From the NCBI RefSeq assembly GCF_000024785.1, contig NC_013441.1:2046001-2110000 (forward strand): a DNA stretch of 64,000 bases, given 5' to 3'. The translations under genes were made by a program, and so were the position numbers. Source of the stretch: Gordonia bronchialis DSM 43247 (GTDB lineage: Bacteria > Actinomycetota > Actinomycetes > Mycobacteriales > Mycobacteriaceae). Below are positions 38,222 through 46,420 of this stretch, one piece after another. The first letter of the stretch is position 1; each line of letters begins with the position of its first letter. The notes below the pieces were generated by a model. The model ran no database searches, was not told the origin of the DNA, and worked only from the letters and a program-made list of their open reading frames with translations.

Positions 38222-38243
38222 GTTACCCTGAGTAACTGTTACC
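38222..38243. promoter_or_regulatory. GTTAC repeat cluster upstream of the large secreted gene
   Basis: GTTAC (38222-38226) and GTAAC (38232-38236) form an inverted repeat around CCTGA, and GTTACC recurs at 38238-38243. The cluster is AT-richer than its surroundings and lies about 100 bp upstream of the secreted gene start, where a promoter or operator is expected. Confidence 0.45.
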
Positions 38244-38283
38244 TAACGGCGTCGCGGTGGGCTGTGTCACTCGGCATCGAAAG

Positions 38284-38316
38284 CCCGATGACCCCGCTGG
38301 TTGCGGGGTCATCGGG
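38284..38316. terminator. Terminator of the inositol operon
   Basis: CCCGATGACCCCGC (38284-38297) pairs perfectly with GCGGGGTCATCGGG (38303-38316) across a 5-nt loop. It lies 31 nt downstream of the iolH stop codon on the minus strand and so closes the catabolic operon. Confidence 0.85.
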
Positions 38317-38347
38317 GGATGGTTCGCCGAGTCGTCAGGTGCGAGGC

Positions 38348-39223
38348 TCAGTTGCGATACTTCGCCACGTACTCGCCCATGGTGGCGAGCTGATAGCGCG
38401 ACACCTCGTGGGCGTTCTCGTTCTCGGCGAAGACACTCGAGACCATGACGGAGTCGTCGCGATCGTAGAAGCCGATCTCGCCCAGGGTCGAGAAGAACTC
38501 GTCCCAGTTGACGTCACCATCGCCGATCTTGAGGTGCTGGTGGACGCGTACGGCGTTGCCCGGCGGGTTGGTGATGTACCGAAGTCCGTGCGACGCATGG
38601 TGATCCATGGTGTCGGCGACATGCACCAGGCGCAGCATGTCGCCGGCCGTGGTCATGATCTCGCGCATGTTGCCGCCCATGTGGAAACCGTGACAGGCCA
38701 CGTACACCATGCCGATGTTGGGGGAGTTGACACCGCGGATGACGCGAATGGCGGCCAGCCCGTCTTCGACGAAATCGTCGGGGTGCGGGTCGATGCGGAC
38801 GTCGATGCCCTCACGCTCGATGATCGGCAGCAGTTCCTCCATCGAACGGTAGAACGCGCGCTCGGACTCCTCCGGCTTCTCCGGGCGCCCGGAGAACTCG
38901 GTGTTCATCACGTTGACGCCCAGGTCGACGGTGATCTGGATGGCACGCTTCCAGTACCGGACGGCGGCCTCGCGGGCGTCCTCGTCGGGGCCCGACCAGC
39001 GCAGCACCGGCAGGACCGAGGCGATCCCGACCCCGGCGTCGGCGCATGCCTTGCGGAATTTCGCCACCAGGGCGTCGTCGGCCTTGGGGTGGTTGTAGAA
39101 CGGGATCATGTCGACGTGCGGGGTCAACTGCAGGTACTCGAAGCCGAGTTCGGCGACCACGGCGGGCAGTTCGAGCAGCGAGTGACTGTGGTGGAACGGC
39201 GTGGGATCGAGTGCGACCTTCAT
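38348..39223 (-). CDS. iolH: IolH-like sugar phosphate isomerase/epimerase
   Basis: A 291-aa TIM-barrel protein of the AP endonuclease 2/xylose isomerase-like family, starting MKVALDPTPFHHSHSLLELP. Metal-ligand candidates are in NTEFSGRPE, DPHPDDF, YVACHGFH and HQHLKIGDGDV. Sequence and setting match IolH of actinobacterial myo-inositol clusters, whose exact reaction is not settled. ATG 39223 follows AAGGAGAT. It is the last gene of the minus-strand operon, 14 nt after the IolE-like gene. Confidence 0.8.
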   Translation of the reverse strand: MKVALDPTPFHHSHSLLELPAVVAELGFEYLQLTPHVDMIPFYNHPKADDALVAKFRKACADAGVGIASVLPVLRWSGPDEDAREAAVRYWKRAIQITVDLGVNVMNTEFSGRPEKPEESERAFYRSMEELLPIIEREGIDVRIDPHPDDFVEDGLAAIRVIRGVNSPNIGMVYVACHGFHMGGNMREIMTTAGDMLRLVHVADTMDHHASHGLRYITNPPGNAVRVHQHLKIGDGDVNWDEFFSTLGEIGFYDRDDSVMVSSVFAENENAHEVSRYQLATMGEYVAKYRN

Positions 39224-39237
39224 GATGATGATCTCCT

Positions 39238-40143
39238 TCAGCTGAAGCGGACCGCGGGAATCCCGCAGCCGCCCAGATACTTACGGGTGCGCTGGGCGAT
39301 GGGCAGCGGGGCGTCCACCGCACACGGGTACATGTCCTGTTCGACGATGGCGAAGATGTCGATGTCGAGACCGGCCACGGCGTCGAGCAGCGGCGGCATC
39401 TCCGGGATACCGCGCGGGGGCTCGGTCATCGCCCCGAGCTTGACCGCCTCGCCGAACGGCAGATCGTCGGCGGCGACCTTGGCACGCACCTCCTCGTCGA
39501 CCTGCTTGAGGTGCAGGTAGCCGATGCGCTCAGGATGCTTGGTGATGATGGCGAGATTGTCTCCGCCGCAATAGCTCACGTGTCCGGTGTCGAGGCACAG
39601 GTTCACGAACTCGCCGTCGGTGTTCTCCAGGAAGCGGTAGATGTGCTCCTCGGTGTCGACGTGGCTGTCCGCATGCGGATGGTATTGCGCACGCACGCCG
39701 TACTTTTCGAACATCGCCTTGCCGAGTTCGTTCATGCCCTCGGTCTTCTTGCGCCACTGCTCGTCGGTCAGGTCGCGGTCCTCGAGGACCGCACCGCTGG
39801 CCGGGTCACGCCACATCTCCGGGATGACCACCACGTGCTTGCCGCCGACGGCGGCGGTCAGCTTGGCGACGTCCTCGATCTGCGACCACACCGCATCCCA
39901 CGAGTCGTCCTGATGCAAATGCTCGAAAACCGTTCCGGCCGAGAGCTTCAGGCCGCGCTGACCGAGCTCGTCGAGCAGGCGGGCCGGGTCGGTGGGCAGA
40001 TAGCCGTACGGGCCCAGCTCGATCCACTCGTAACCCGACGCCGAGACCTCGTCGAGGAACCGGGTGTAGGGGGTCTGCTGGGGGTCGTCGGGGAACCAGA
40101 CGCCCCAGGAGTCGGGTGCGGAGCCGACGATGATGCTGCTCAT
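39238..40143 (-). CDS. IolE-like sugar phosphate isomerase/epimerase
   Basis: A 301-aa TIM-barrel protein beginning IIVGSAPDSWGVWFPDD, a hallmark of IolE-like inosose dehydratases. Putative metal ligands lie in HPHADSHVDTEE, CLDTGHVSYCGGDN and YLHLKQVD. It would dehydrate or isomerise the keto-inositol made by the neighbouring dehydrogenase. ATG 40143 follows AAAGGACAC. It lies 30 nt after iolG. A different inosose or ketosugar specificity is possible, as iolC, iolD and iolB are not in the window. Confidence 0.8.
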   Translation of the reverse strand: MSSIIVGSAPDSWGVWFPDDPQQTPYTRFLDEVSASGYEWIELGPYGYLPTDPARLLDELGQRGLKLSAGTVFEHLHQDDSWDAVWSQIEDVAKLTAAVGGKHVVVIPEMWRDPASGAVLEDRDLTDEQWRKKTEGMNELGKAMFEKYGVRAQYHPHADSHVDTEEHIYRFLENTDGEFVNLCLDTGHVSYCGGDNLAIITKHPERIGYLHLKQVDEEVRAKVAADDLPFGEAVKLGAMTEPPRGIPEMPPLLDAVAGLDIDIFAIVEQDMYPCAVDAPLPIAQRTRKYLGGCGIPAVRFS

Positions 40144-40173
40144 GATGTGTGTCCTTTCAGGGGTGGTGCCGAT

Positions 40174-41199
40174 TCAACCGACGGAGTTCAGTGCGGGGTA
40201 GGTGATCTGCTCGGCTTGGCCGGTGCGCAGGGAGGTGGCGGCGGCTTCGGCGATCGCCTGTGCCTTGAGTGCCTCGTGCAGCGACGGGCCGATCTGGGTG
40301 CCGGACGCGACCGCGGACACGAAGTGATCCAGGGCGCTGCGGTAGGTCGGGGCGACCCGCTCGAACCACCCCGGGTGCAGGCCGTCAAGAGTGACCTGGC
40401 CACGTCCGTAGCGTGTCACCGCTCCGGTGCGCTGACGGTCGGATTCGGCCATCCCGTCGGAACCGAGGACCTCGATCCGCTCGTCGTAGCCGTAGGCGGT
40501 GCGGCGGACACTGTCGATCTGCACCAGGGTGCCGCTCGGCATCCGCAGCGTGACGGCGGAGGTGTCGACGTCGCCGAGATCGGCCATCCGCGGGTCGGTG
40601 AACACCGTTCCGGTGGCGTACACCGATTCCGGGTCCTCACCGGTGATCCAGCGGGCCAGGTCGAAGAAGTGCACGGTCTGATCACGCATCTGGCCGCCGG
40701 ACACGGCGATGTAGTCCAACGGGGGAAGCACGGGGCCGCGGGTGGTCATCTGAACGAGTTCGACGGTGCCCAGCGCACCGTCGCCCGCCAGGCGGGCGAG
40801 CTCGGCGTAGTCGCGGTCGAAGCGACGGTTGAAGTCGACCATCATCGGCCGGGCGTTCGCGCCGACCCCGGACGCGACCTCCGACACGACCTCGGTGGCC
40901 AGCTGCAGGTCGAGGTCGATCGGCTTCTCACACAGGCACGCCAGTCCGGCGGCGGCCGCGGCCCGCAGGTGTTGGGCGTGGGTGTCGGTCGACGACGCGA
41001 TGAGCACGGCGTCGACGACGGCGGGGTCGAGGGCTTCGGCCACGTCGAGCGCGCGGGTTTCGTGCCGGTCGGCGAGTGCGACGGCGCGCGCGGTGTCGAT
41101 GTCGGCGACACCCACGAACTCGACGCCCGGATGGGCCGCGAGGTTGGTGGCGTGGACGGAACCGATGAAGCCGGCGCCGATCAGGGACATACGGATCAT
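40174..41199 (-). CDS. iolG: Inositol 2-dehydrogenase (Gfo/Idh/MocA)
   Basis: A 341-aa NAD(P)-dependent oxidoreductase. The Rossmann motif GAGFIG lies at the N-terminus (SLIGAGFIGSVHATNLA). The family E-K-P motif is CEKPIDLDLQ, and D-x(3)-H (MRDQTVHFFDLARW) is in the substrate domain, as in IolG/IdhA. It oxidises myo-inositol to 2-keto-inositol, or a related polyol. ATG 41199 overlaps the upstream oxidoreductase stop by ATGA. Confidence 0.85.
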   Translation of the reverse strand: MIRMSLIGAGFIGSVHATNLAAHPGVEFVGVADIDTARAVALADRHETRALDVAEALDPAVVDAVLIASSTDTHAQHLRAAAAAGLACLCEKPIDLDLQLATEVVSEVASGVGANARPMMVDFNRRFDRDYAELARLAGDGALGTVELVQMTTRGPVLPPLDYIAVSGGQMRDQTVHFFDLARWITGEDPESVYATGTVFTDPRMADLGDVDTSAVTLRMPSGTLVQIDSVRRTAYGYDERIEVLGSDGMAESDRQRTGAVTRYGRGQVTLDGLHPGWFERVAPTYRSALDHFVSAVASGTQIGPSLHEALKAQAIAEAAATSLRTGQAEQITYPALNSVG

Positions 41200-42419
41200 G
41201 CTGATACTCCGGAGGTTTCGAGAGTGGACGGGGCGGGATCGGCCGGGACCGGGGTGAACGCGGTGGGTAGCCGGGCGCCACCGCGGGAGTGGGAGTCCAC
41301 GACGGCTTCGACGAATTCCACGCCGATCAGACCGTCGATACCGGTGGGGTAGGACAGCTCACGTCGCGGCGGCGGCACGCCATCGCGTCGGGCCGTCCAT
41401 GCCTCGGCGAGGTCGGCGTAGAAGTTGGCGAAGGCCTCCAGGAAGCCCTCGGGATGTCCGAGACCGGCCCGGGAGAGGCGCAGGGCGTCGTCGGACAGGC
41501 GTGGCGAACCCTCGACGAGGACCGTCTCGGTGCCGCTGTGGTCGCGGACGCGCAGCCGGCCGGGATCGTGGTGGTCCCATTCCAGCGCCGCGTGCTCGCC
41601 GAACACGCGGATGCGCAAACCGTGCGGATTGCCGGTGGCCACCATCGACGCCCACAGTGTGGCCCGGGCGCCGTCGGTCAGATCGAGACCCACGGTGGCG
41701 TTGTCGTAGACCGCGCGACCGGGTACCAGCGTGTCGAGGTGTGCCGCGACGAAGGTGGGTTCGAGACCACTGATGTAGCGGAGCAGATGCAGGGCGTGCG
41801 TACCGAGGTCGGCGACCACGCTCGCCCGGCCGCCCACCGCGGGGTCGGTGCGCCACCGGGCGCCGGGATGTTCGCCCGTCTCCACCGCCGTCGCGGCCCA
41901 GCCGGACGCATGCTCGACGGCGATGAAACGGATCGCACCCAGATCGCCGTCGCGCACCATCCGGGCTGCCTGCCGAACCATGGCATAGGCCGAATAGCAG
42001 TGCGGCACGGCGAGAATCGCCCCCGATGCGTCGGCGACCGCGACCAGCTCGCGCGACTGTGCGGCATCGAGGGTGAGCGGCTTCTCGCAGACCACCGAGA
42101 TGCCCGCGGCGAGGAACTCCCGCGCGATCGCGTAGTGGCTGTCATTGGGGGTGACGATGACGGCGACGTCGATGCCGTCCGCCCGGGCGGCCTCGGCAGC
42201 GGCCATCTCGGCGGGGTCGCGGTACACGCGGTCGGATGACACGCCGAGTGTCGTCGCGAACTGCGATGACGCCGTGTGGTCACGGCCGAAGACACCGGCG
42301 ACGAGTTCGTAGGTGCCGTCGAGGTTCATCGCCGCGCGATGGGTCTTGCCGATGTCGGCGCCCGCACCACCGCCGACCATTCCGGCGCTCAGCCGGTGGC
42401 GGACCTTCGCTGGGGTCAT
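41196..42419 (-). CDS. Gfo/Idh/MocA-family oxidoreductase
   Basis: A 407-aa dehydrogenase, the first gene of the operon. It has the nucleotide-binding motif GMVGGGAGADIGKTH, CEKPLTLDAAQ and the substrate-domain DLGTHALHLLRY. The domain order and length (about 390) match the larger IolW/AfrA-like branch, often acting on scyllo-inositol or other inositol isomers; the substrate is not certain. ATG 42419 is chosen because upstream codons lie in the operator region and add non-conserved residues. It is divergent from the LacI gene and coupled to iolG by a 4-nt overlap. Confidence 0.82.
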   Translation of the reverse strand: MTPAKVRHRLSAGMVGGGAGADIGKTHRAAMNLDGTYELVAGVFGRDHTASSQFATTLGVSSDRVYRDPAEMAAAEAARADGIDVAVIVTPNDSHYAIAREFLAAGISVVCEKPLTLDAAQSRELVAVADASGAILAVPHCYSAYAMVRQAARMVRDGDLGAIRFIAVEHASGWAATAVETGEHPGARWRTDPAVGGRASVVADLGTHALHLLRYISGLEPTFVAAHLDTLVPGRAVYDNATVGLDLTDGARATLWASMVATGNPHGLRIRVFGEHAALEWDHHDPGRLRVRDHSGTETVLVEGSPRLSDDALRLSRAGLGHPEGFLEAFANFYADLAEAWTARRDGVPPPRRELSYPTGIDGLIGVEFVEAVVDSHSRGGARLPTAFTPVPADPAPSTLETSGVSA

Positions 42420-42457
42420 CGTCGGATGCTGCCTTTCATCTCGAGAACCGGGGGTTG

Positions 42458-42497
42458 TGGGACGAGCCCGGCTGGGACAATACTGGGACCGGTCCCA
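42458..42497. promoter_or_regulatory. Clustered TGGGAC operator with a 14-bp palindrome
   Basis: The perfect palindrome TGGGACCGGTCCCA lies at 42484-42497. Two further TGGGAC half-sites, in the same orientation, are at 42458-42463 and 42473-42478. The palindrome with a CG-type centre is typical of LacI-family operators, and the site is in the gap between the inositol operon and the LacI gene, so autoregulation plus operon repression is likely. Confidence 0.7.
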
Positions 42498-42543
42498 CTC
42501 ACCGTACGTGGTCGAGGTCACAAGAGCAATAGGATGGTCGATC

Positions 42544-43584
42544 GTGACAGAAAGCGAAGTACGCGCGGCCGGTAACGACCTGCGCCGGGCGGCGACGATC
42601 CGCGACGTCGCGGCGCACGCCGGCGTGTCCAAGTCGGTCGTCTCACGAGTGCTGCGCGACGAGCCGAATGTCAGCGAGGAGCGTCGCACCCGGGTACGCG
42701 AGGCGATGGCCGAACTGGGCTATCGCCCCAACTCGATCGCACGGGGCCTCTCCCAATCCCGGAGCGGCACCGTCGGAGTCGTGATCAACGACCTGCGCAA
42801 CCCCTGGTACGTCGATCTTCTGGAGGGACTCGCGACCACGTTCGACGCCGTGGACATCGCTCCTCTGCTGGTCGATGCCCGCCTCGATCACCGGGTGGGA
42901 CGCGACACCGTCGAAACGCTGCTCTCCCGCCAGGTGGACGGTCTGGTGGTCGTCGGTACCTCCGACGCGCGGGTTGCGGTGGAGCGCGCTGCCCGGTCGG
43001 TGCCGGTGGTGCTCGCCGGGACGGTTGAACCCGATCTCCCGACCGTCGACGTGGCGGTGGATGACGACCTCGTCGGCGCACGTCTGGCCACCGCCCATCT
43101 GCTCGGGCTCGGGCACCGGCGGCTCGCCCATCTGCAGGGGCCCGGTGTGGTCGGTGAGTTGCGCCGCAAGGGGTTCGAGGACACGGTGGCCGACGCCGGT
43201 GCGGTGGGGGTGGTGGACTACTCCGGTATGACCGAGGAAGGCGGCCATGCAGCGGCCGCCCGGCTACTCGACTCATCCGACCCCCCGACCGCGATCGTCG
43301 CGTTCAACGACATGGCCTGCCTGGGTGCGCTGTCGGCGGCCGACGAACGCGGGCTCTCGGTGCCGGGTGACCTGTCCCTGATCGGCTACGACGACACGCA
43401 GCTGGCCAAGTTGCGGCACATCTCGCTGACCTCGGTGGACAACGGAAACTTCACGGTCGGGGTGCAGGCGGCCAAGATGCTCCTCGCTCGCGCCGAACGA
43501 CTCGACGCCCCGCGTCGGACCTATCGGCACACACCCGATCTGGTGGTCCGCCGCACCACGTCCGCCCCGCGCGCCGCCGGCTGA
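42544..43584 (+). CDS. LacI-family transcriptional repressor of the inositol operon
   Basis: A 346-aa LacI/GalR protein. The N-terminal helix-turn-helix and hinge read RDVAAHAGVSKSVVSRVLRD and ELGYRPNSIARGLSQSRS, followed by a periplasmic-binding-like effector domain (GTVGVVINDLRNPWYVDLLEG, IVAFNDMACLGALSAADERG, IGYDDTQLAKL). It should repress the divergent oxidoreductase-iolG-iolE-iolH operon until an inositol derivative binds. Start GTG 42544 lies about 10 nt after TAGGAT, so the message may be almost leaderless. Corynebacterial inositol genes use a GntR-type IolR, so this choice of regulator family differs. Confidence 0.9.
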   Translation: MTESEVRAAGNDLRRAATIRDVAAHAGVSKSVVSRVLRDEPNVSEERRTRVREAMAELGYRPNSIARGLSQSRSGTVGVVINDLRNPWYVDLLEGLATTFDAVDIAPLLVDARLDHRVGRDTVETLLSRQVDGLVVVGTSDARVAVERAARSVPVVLAGTVEPDLPTVDVAVDDDLVGARLATAHLLGLGHRRLAHLQGPGVVGELRRKGFEDTVADAGAVGVVDYSGMTEEGGHAAAARLLDSSDPPTAIVAFNDMACLGALSAADERGLSVPGDLSLIGYDDTQLAKLRHISLTSVDNGNFTVGVQAAKMLLARAERLDAPRRTYRHTPDLVVRRTTSAPRAAG

Positions 43585-43623
43585 ACCCGACGTCGTCCGG
43601 CACCGGCTCGGTACGCTTTGCGG

Positions 43624-45168
43624 GTGCCCCCCGCTGCCCACTCGTCTGCTGCCCATTCGTCCGCTGCTCCCTTGACCGACCCCGCCGTCGTCGACGCTCT
43701 CGGGGTGGATCTGCGATCCGCCGGCTACTCCGTGGACGGCGTCGCCGCCTTTTTGCCCGACGATGTCAACGCGGCACTGGGGCGCGGGGTCTGGTGGCCG
43801 GCTCTCGCCCTCACCCGCGGTGTCGACGCTGCCGTGGCGCCGCTGGCCACCATCATCCGCCTGTTCATCCTGGGCTCGGAGGAACCGGAAGAGTTGGTGG
43901 CGCAGTCATTTCCGTCGCTGACAGCCCAGGCGCTGATCGGTGCGGGTGTGCTCGAGCGGGTTTCCGGCGGTCTGCTGCGAGCATCGCTCGACATCCGGCC
44001 ACATGGCGACGATCAGCGCGAATACCTGGTGATCTCCGATCAGGACGCGGCGATGCGGTCGGGGCCGGTCGCCCACGACCATGTGCTCGGTATCGGTGGG
44101 GCGTCGGTGTCGTTGGCGCGCGCGATCATCCGCGAACCGGTCGGCCGTGCACTCGACCTCGGCACCGGATGCGGAATCCAGGCCCTGCACCTCGACGGCC
44201 ACTGCGCGGAGATCGTCGCGACCGACACCAACGACCGCGCCCTGCGACTGGCGGCCGCGACCGCCCGGATCAACGGGATGTCGTGGGATCTGCGCGCGGG
44301 CAGCCTCTTCGAGCCGGTCGAGGGTGAGCGCTTCGATCTCATCGTGTCCAACCCGCCCTTCGTGGTGGGGGCGGGAGACCGCGATTACATCTACCGCGAT
44401 TCCGGAATGGCGGGAGATGCGTTGTGCGAGAGTCTTATCCGAGGGATTCCCGATCACCTCAACCCGGGTGGCACGGCTCAGTTGCTCGCGAACTGGGTGA
44501 TCGGCGAGGGAGTCGACTGGCGAGACCGCGTGCGCGGCTGGCTGGACGGAACGGGACTCGACGCGTGGGTGGTGCAACGCGAGGCCGCCGACCCGATCGA
44601 CTACATCTCGCTGTGGCTTTCCGACGCGGGGGAGCGGCCGGAGGATTCCGCCCGTCGCGGCGCCGACTGGCTGGCGTTCTTCGAACAGGCCGGCATATCG
44701 GCAATCGGCATGGGGGTCATCACCTTACGCGCACCCGACGAGCCCGGCCGGCGCGCGCCGGACGTCGTCATCGAGGAGATCACCGGTGCCGGCGAGGAGG
44801 TCACCGGCTTCGAGGCCCAGGCATTCCTGGCGCGCCGGACGTACCTGCGAACGACCTCCGACGATCAGCTCATGCGACGCCGGTTGACCACCGCGCCCGT
44901 CTTCCTGGAGGACCAGTCGCTCCCCGGATCAGAAGGCTGGCAACGGGTTTCGGCCACAGTCCGCCGCCCGGGCGGGCCCGGTGCGGTGCTCGGCGTCGAC
45001 GAGGTGTCGCGCGCGCTGCTGGCCGGCTGCCGCGGCGAGGTCCCGCTGGGGGTCCTCATCGACCTCCTCGCCGGACACCACGGCGTCGACGCCGATGCCC
45101 TCGCGCAAGCGGCGCTGCCGGTGGTGCGGGAGGCGATCGGTCGTGGAATCCTCTACGAGGCAGAGTGA
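43624..45168 (+). CDS. Class I SAM-dependent methyltransferase (PrmC/RsmC-like)
   Basis: A 514-aa protein with a central Rossmann methyltransferase domain: AdoMet motif ALDLGTGCGIQALHLDGH (about 180-197), acidic motif II VATDTNDRALRLA, and the N-P-P-F motif VSNPPFVVGAG of enzymes that methylate exocyclic amide or amine nitrogens. An N-terminal helical domain of about 140 residues and a C-terminal domain of about 170 flank it. Targets may be a base in RNA or a glutamine side chain; not determined. Mycobacterial relatives of similar size are known. GTG 43624 is chosen; TTG 43618 lies just upstream, and a TACGCT element suggests leaderless translation. Confidence 0.82.
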   Translation: MPPAAHSSAAHSSAAPLTDPAVVDALGVDLRSAGYSVDGVAAFLPDDVNAALGRGVWWPALALTRGVDAAVAPLATIIRLFILGSEEPEELVAQSFPSLTAQALIGAGVLERVSGGLLRASLDIRPHGDDQREYLVISDQDAAMRSGPVAHDHVLGIGGASVSLARAIIREPVGRALDLGTGCGIQALHLDGHCAEIVATDTNDRALRLAAATARINGMSWDLRAGSLFEPVEGERFDLIVSNPPFVVGAGDRDYIYRDSGMAGDALCESLIRGIPDHLNPGGTAQLLANWVIGEGVDWRDRVRGWLDGTGLDAWVVQREAADPIDYISLWLSDAGERPEDSARRGADWLAFFEQAGISAIGMGVITLRAPDEPGRRAPDVVIEEITGAGEEVTGFEAQAFLARRTYLRTTSDDQLMRRRLTTAPVFLEDQSLPGSEGWQRVSATVRRPGGPGAVLGVDEVSRALLAGCRGEVPLGVLIDLLAGHHGVDADALAQAALPVVREAIGRGILYEAE

Positions 45169-45184
45169 TTCACGTTCTGGTGAG

Positions 45185-45202
45185 CCGCCGTCACCCCGGC
45201 GG
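45185..45202. terminator. Weak hairpin between convergent genes
   Basis: CCGCCG (45185-45190) pairs with CGGCGG (45197-45202) over a 6-nt loop, in the 79-bp gap between the methyltransferase and the convergent PLP enzyme. The stem is short but pure G:C, so it may help termination. Confidence 0.4.
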
Positions 45203-45247
45203 ATTCGTGGTCAGGGAGCGCTGCGGGCTGCGCCGGTGGATCCAGAC

Positions 45248-46420
45248 TCAGCCCGCCGCGAAGGTCCGGTCGAGTGCTGCGGAAAGGTCGGCGCGGAGGT
45301 CGTCGGCGTCTTCGAGACCCACCGAGAACCGCAGGTGACCCCAGCGGCGGAACTCGTCGGGGTAAGCGGCCACGCGCGGGCCGTCGGTTCCCACATGGAC
45401 GATGAGTGATTCGTCGTGTCCGAGCGAGACCGCCGAGGTGACGATCTGCAGGTGGGAGACGAAGCGGTTCTGGGTGGCCGAGTCGCCGCGCACCGCGAAG
45501 GCCATCATCGCGCCGTGGCCGCGCCCACCGAATTGCCTTGTCGCCAGGTCATGTTGCGGGTGCGACGCCAGTCCGGGGTAGGCGACGTAGGCGATGCGCT
45601 CGTCCTCGGCGAGGAACTGCGCCAGCGTGGCGGCGGTGTTCTGGTGCTGGCGCAGGCGCAGCGGCAGCGTGATCGAGCCGCGGGCGATCAGCCAGGCGTT
45701 GAACGGCGAGATGACACCCCCGACGTCGACCATCGCCTGGGCGCGGATGGGATCGAGCAACTCGGTACGGCCGAGGATCGCGCCGCCCATCGCGTCGCCG
45801 TGACCGTTGATGTACTTCGTCAGCGAATGCACCACGAGATCGGCCCCGTCGGCGAGTGGCCGGTAGAGCGGGGGCGGTGTGAAGGTGGAGTCCACCACCA
45901 GCAGGGCATCGGCGTCGTGGGTGACGGCGGCAAGGGCGGCGATGTCGGCGATCTTGGTCGTCGGGTTGGCGATGGCCTCGACGATCATCATCCGGGTGTT
46001 CGGCCGGAAAGCGGCGCGGACCGCGTCCGAATCGGTGACGTCGACGAAGGTGGCCTCGATGCCGTACTTCTCCGGCAGCAGTCGCGACCACAGTTTCCAC
46101 GTCGCCTCGTAGGTCGTGTCGGAGACCACCACGTGATCACCGGTGCGCAGCAGCGTGAAGAACACCGCGTGCAGCGCCGCGACCCCCGACGCCAGGACCA
46201 CCGCGTCCTCGGCGTGCTCCATCGCGGCCAGCTTGGTCTGCAGCGCAACCTGATTGGCCCCGCTGTTGCGGGTGTAGAAGAGCTGCTCGGTGCCCGACCA
46301 GTCGAGTGTCTCGGGATTGTCGGGCAGGTGATATGAGTTGGCCATGGTGATCGGCGTGCGGACCGACGGGCCGCTGCTGTCATTGCCGCTGTGCACGCTC
46401 ATGGTCATATCGCCGGTCAT
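45248..46420 (-). CDS. Cys/Met-metabolism PLP-dependent enzyme (cystathionine gamma-synthase/lyase family)
   Basis: A 390-aa fold type I PLP enzyme of the trans-sulfuration family. The cofactor lysine lies in HSLTKYINGHGDAMGG; VVSDTTYEATWKLW, EAIANPTTKI and VVDSTFTPPPLYRPL are family landmarks. It may be a cystathionine gamma-lyase, methionine gamma-lyase or O-acylhomoserine sulfhydrylase; the active-site residues that separate these cannot be settled by eye. ATG 46420 follows AGGAGT and overlaps the stop of the acyltransferase gene by 4 nt, an unusual coupling. Confidence 0.85.
   Translation of the reverse strand: MTGDMTMSVHSGNDSSGPSVRTPITMANSYHLPDNPETLDWSGTEQLFYTRNSGANQVALQTKLAAMEHAEDAVVLASGVAALHAVFFTLLRTGDHVVVSDTTYEATWKLWSRLLPEKYGIEATFVDVTDSDAVRAAFRPNTRMMIVEAIANPTTKIADIAALAAVTHDADALLVVDSTFTPPPLYRPLADGADLVVHSLTKYINGHGDAMGGAILGRTELLDPIRAQAMVDVGGVISPFNAWLIARGSITLPLRLRQHQNTAATLAQFLAEDERIAYVAYPGLASHPQHDLATRQFGGRGHGAMMAFAVRGDSATQNRFVSHLQIVTSAVSLGHDESLIVHVGTDGPRVAAYPDEFRRWGHLRFSVGLEDADDLRADLSAALDRTFAAG

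Noticed and set aside
39236..39247. The palindrome CTTCAGCTGAAG at the end of the IolE-like gene
   Set aside because: It overlaps the stop codon and the next gene's ribosome binding region. A 12-bp palindrome here is probably chance, with no second copy seen.
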